Part shown: positions 5,388 through 6,634 of the stretch, piece after piece
How positions within the stretch are numbered: the stretch's first letter is position 1
Layout of the letters: each line of letters starts with the position of its first letter
Source of the DNA: JAVBNW01 sp031551255
Lineage (GTDB): Bacteria > Bacillota > Clostridia > Christensenellales > UBA1750
Assembly: GCA_031551255.1 (NCBI GenBank)
Contig: JAVBNW010000124.1
Span: forward strand, 1-6,634
Reading direction: 5' to 3'
DNA: 6,634 nucleotides
The notes under the pieces: model-generated
What the model saw: the letters and a program-made list of their open reading frames with translations, nothing else
Databases searched by the model: none
Told to the model about the DNA's origin: nothing
Made by a program: the position numbers and the translations under genes

Positions 5388-6634
5388 TTGGAATACCGGA
5401 ATATATGCATGGGCTGCATGGGGGATAAGGGCCAATCGGAAATCTGTCCTCACTGCGGCTATATAGAAGGGACAGCCCCGCCCAACGCGCAGTATTTACC
5501 GCCGCGTACGTTGCTTGCGGGGAAATATTTAATCGGCCGCGGGCTTGGGCACGGGGGCTTTGGCATCACCTATCTCGCCTACGATACGGTGCTCAAGCGC
5601 AAGCTGGCCATCAAAGAGTACCTGCCGCAGGACTGCGCTACCCGCGCGGCCGGGGAGAGCGACGTCACCCCTTTCTCCGGCGAGGAAAAGCAGGAGCAGT
5701 TCTACTATGGCGTCGATAAATTCCTTGAGGAGGCGCGCACGCTCGCGCAGTTCGACGGGCATCCCAACATCGTAAACGTCAGGGATTTTTTCAAGGGCAA
5801 CGGCACCGCATATCTGGTGATGAACTTTTTAAGCGGAGAAACGCTCAAGGAGTATCTTCGCCGCCACGACCGGGCGCTTGGCTATCAGCAGGCTCTGAAG
5901 ATTATGTTGCCGGTGATGGATGCGCTGCGCACGGTTCACGCGGCGGGCGTACTGCACAGGGATGTAAGCCCTGACAACATCTTTCTGACCAACGGAGGCC
6001 AGGTAAAGCTCATCGACTTTGGGGCGGCGCGCCAGCCCATGAGCGGGCAGCGCAGCATTTCTGTCATCCTCAAGCCCGGTTACGCGCCCGAGGAGCAATA
6101 CCGATCGCGCGGCAAACAAGGCCCGTGGAGCGACGTATATGCCACCGCTGCCACGCTTTACCGCGCTATTACCGGCAAGGTGCCTCCCGAATCTTTGGAT
6201 CGCATGGAGCAGGATACGCTCGTGCCCCCTTCGCAAATGGGAGTGCGCATTCCCCCTGAGGCCGAGCACGCGCTCCTAAAGGCCATGGCCGTCAGGGCGG
6301 TCGACCGCTATCAGAGTATGCAGGATTTTAAAGATGCGCTGCTTTTAGCGCCCGGCGAAGGCGGGCAACCCGCGGCAGGCGCGGGGCCGCTCAGGGCTGA
6401 GAAGCAGCGGCCCCGCGAGCCCCGCATCGATTTGCCGGAGCGGCGCAGCGCGCCCGTGCAGCAGCAGCGCCCTGCGCCGCAGCGGCCTGCGCCCGCTCCG
6501 CGTCCCGATCGCGAGGATCCCGCCACCTATCCGCTGCGCCATAGGCGCGGGAAGGGCGTGAAGACAGGGATCGTGGTCGCCGCGCTCATTATCCTGATCG
6601 TGGTTGCGGGCGTTCTGGGGCTTTTGTACTGGCT
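5388..6634 (+). CDS. Zinc-ribbon Ser/Thr protein kinase with C-terminal membrane segment (3' truncated by window)
   Basis: 415 complete codons are visible with no stop, so the gene runs past the window. An N-terminal zinc ribbon uses C7, C10, C20 and C23 (CMGC and CPHC). The Hanks-type kinase domain (about 46-318) has the glycine loop GRGLGHGGFG at 50-59, AIK with catalytic K76, LHRDVSPDN with D192 and N197, DFG at 210-212, and an activation loop leading to APE at 233-235. The catalytic-loop lysine of HRDxKPxN is replaced by serine (S194), a variant I associate with clostridial kinases. After the kinase comes a Pro/Gln/Arg-rich linker (about 338-375), then basic HRRGKGVK and a membrane helix at about 394-413. 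The kinase is thus inside and any sensor outside, beyond the window. It is the presumed writer for the two FHA proteins and the opponent of the two PP2Cs. The TTG start is chosen from the ribosome site and the cysteine pair. Confidence 0.93.
   Translation, partial: MEYRNICMGCMGDKGQSEICPHCGYIEGTAPPNAQYLPPRTLLAGKYLIGRGLGHGGFGITYLAYDTVLKRKLAIKEYLPQDCATRAAGESDVTPFSGEEKQEQFYYGVDKFLEEARTLAQFDGHPNIVNVRDFFKGNGTAYLVMNFLSGETLKEYLRRHDRALGYQQALKIMLPVMDALRTVHAAGVLHRDVSPDNIFLTNGGQVKLIDFGAARQPMSGQRSISVILKPGYAPEEQYRSRGKQGPWSDVYATAATLYRAITGKVPPESLDRMEQDTLVPPSQMGVRIPPEAEHALLKAMAVRAVDRYQSMQDFKDALLLAPGEGGQPAAGAGPLRAEKQRPREPRIDLPERRSAPVQQQRPAPQRPAPAPRPDREDPATYPLRHRRGKGVKTGIVVAALIILIVVAGVLGLLYW

Noticed and set aside
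4619..5419. Minus-strand open frame of 266 codons opposite the second PP2C and FHA genes
   Set aside because: Spans two gene junctions on the other strand, has no recognisable domain, and would contradict the clear + strand operon.
6400..6520. GC-rich repetitive stretch considered as a tandem DNA repeat
   Set aside because: The units are irregular at base level and in frame with a Pro/Gln/Arg-rich linker, so it is better explained as low-complexity protein sequence.
1..6634. Search for tRNA, rRNA, riboswitch, CRISPR, insertion sequence or phage attachment sites
   Set aside because: No direct repeats with spacers, transposase motifs, cloverleaf-like segments or long terminal repeats were seen, and nearly all bases are coding.

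Overview
The window looks like a chromosomal segment of a GC-rich member of the Firmicutes, probably a clostridial-type anaerobe; no species can be named from it. The evidence is the pairing of an Orn/Lys/Arg decarboxylase gene with tmk, which matches the yaaO-tmk neighbourhood of Bacillus and Clostridia. Strong AGGAGG ribosome sites, GTG and TTG starts, and a Ser/Thr kinase and zinc-ribbon FHA protein of a type I associate with Clostridia point the same way. All genes lie on the + strand, tightly packed. No tRNA, rRNA, CRISPR or insertion sequence was seen, and no gap exceeds 300 bases.

Region 1 (1-1577) is housekeeping. It holds the last 87 codons of an Orn/Lys/Arg decarboxylase, a HAD-family phosphatase overlapping it by 4 bases, and thymidylate kinase (tmk, TTG start at 966 behind a perfect AGGAGG). 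In Bacillus, tmk is followed by yaaQ, yaaR and holB; here it is followed by something else.

Region 2 (1574-6634) is a five-gene protein-phosphorylation cluster with a plausible sigma-A-type promoter at its head (1574-1602). In order it encodes a membrane-anchored PP2C phosphatase, an exported trypsin-like protease joined through one membrane segment to a cytoplasmic FHA domain, a small soluble PP2C phosphatase (ATGA overlap), a soluble zinc-ribbon/FHA protein, and a zinc-ribbon Ser/Thr kinase with a C-terminal membrane segment, cut by the window end. An 82-base gap before the kinase carries a perfect 7-bp hairpin.

Together the genes supply writer (kinase), erasers (two PP2Cs, one at the membrane and one soluble) and readers (two FHA proteins). 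One reader is physically fused across the membrane to a protease. The best candidate for an undescribed system is therefore a phosphothreonine circuit linked to proteolysis outside the cytoplasm. The kinase's outer part and any effector genes would lie beyond 6634. The parts resemble known families; the function of the whole is inference.
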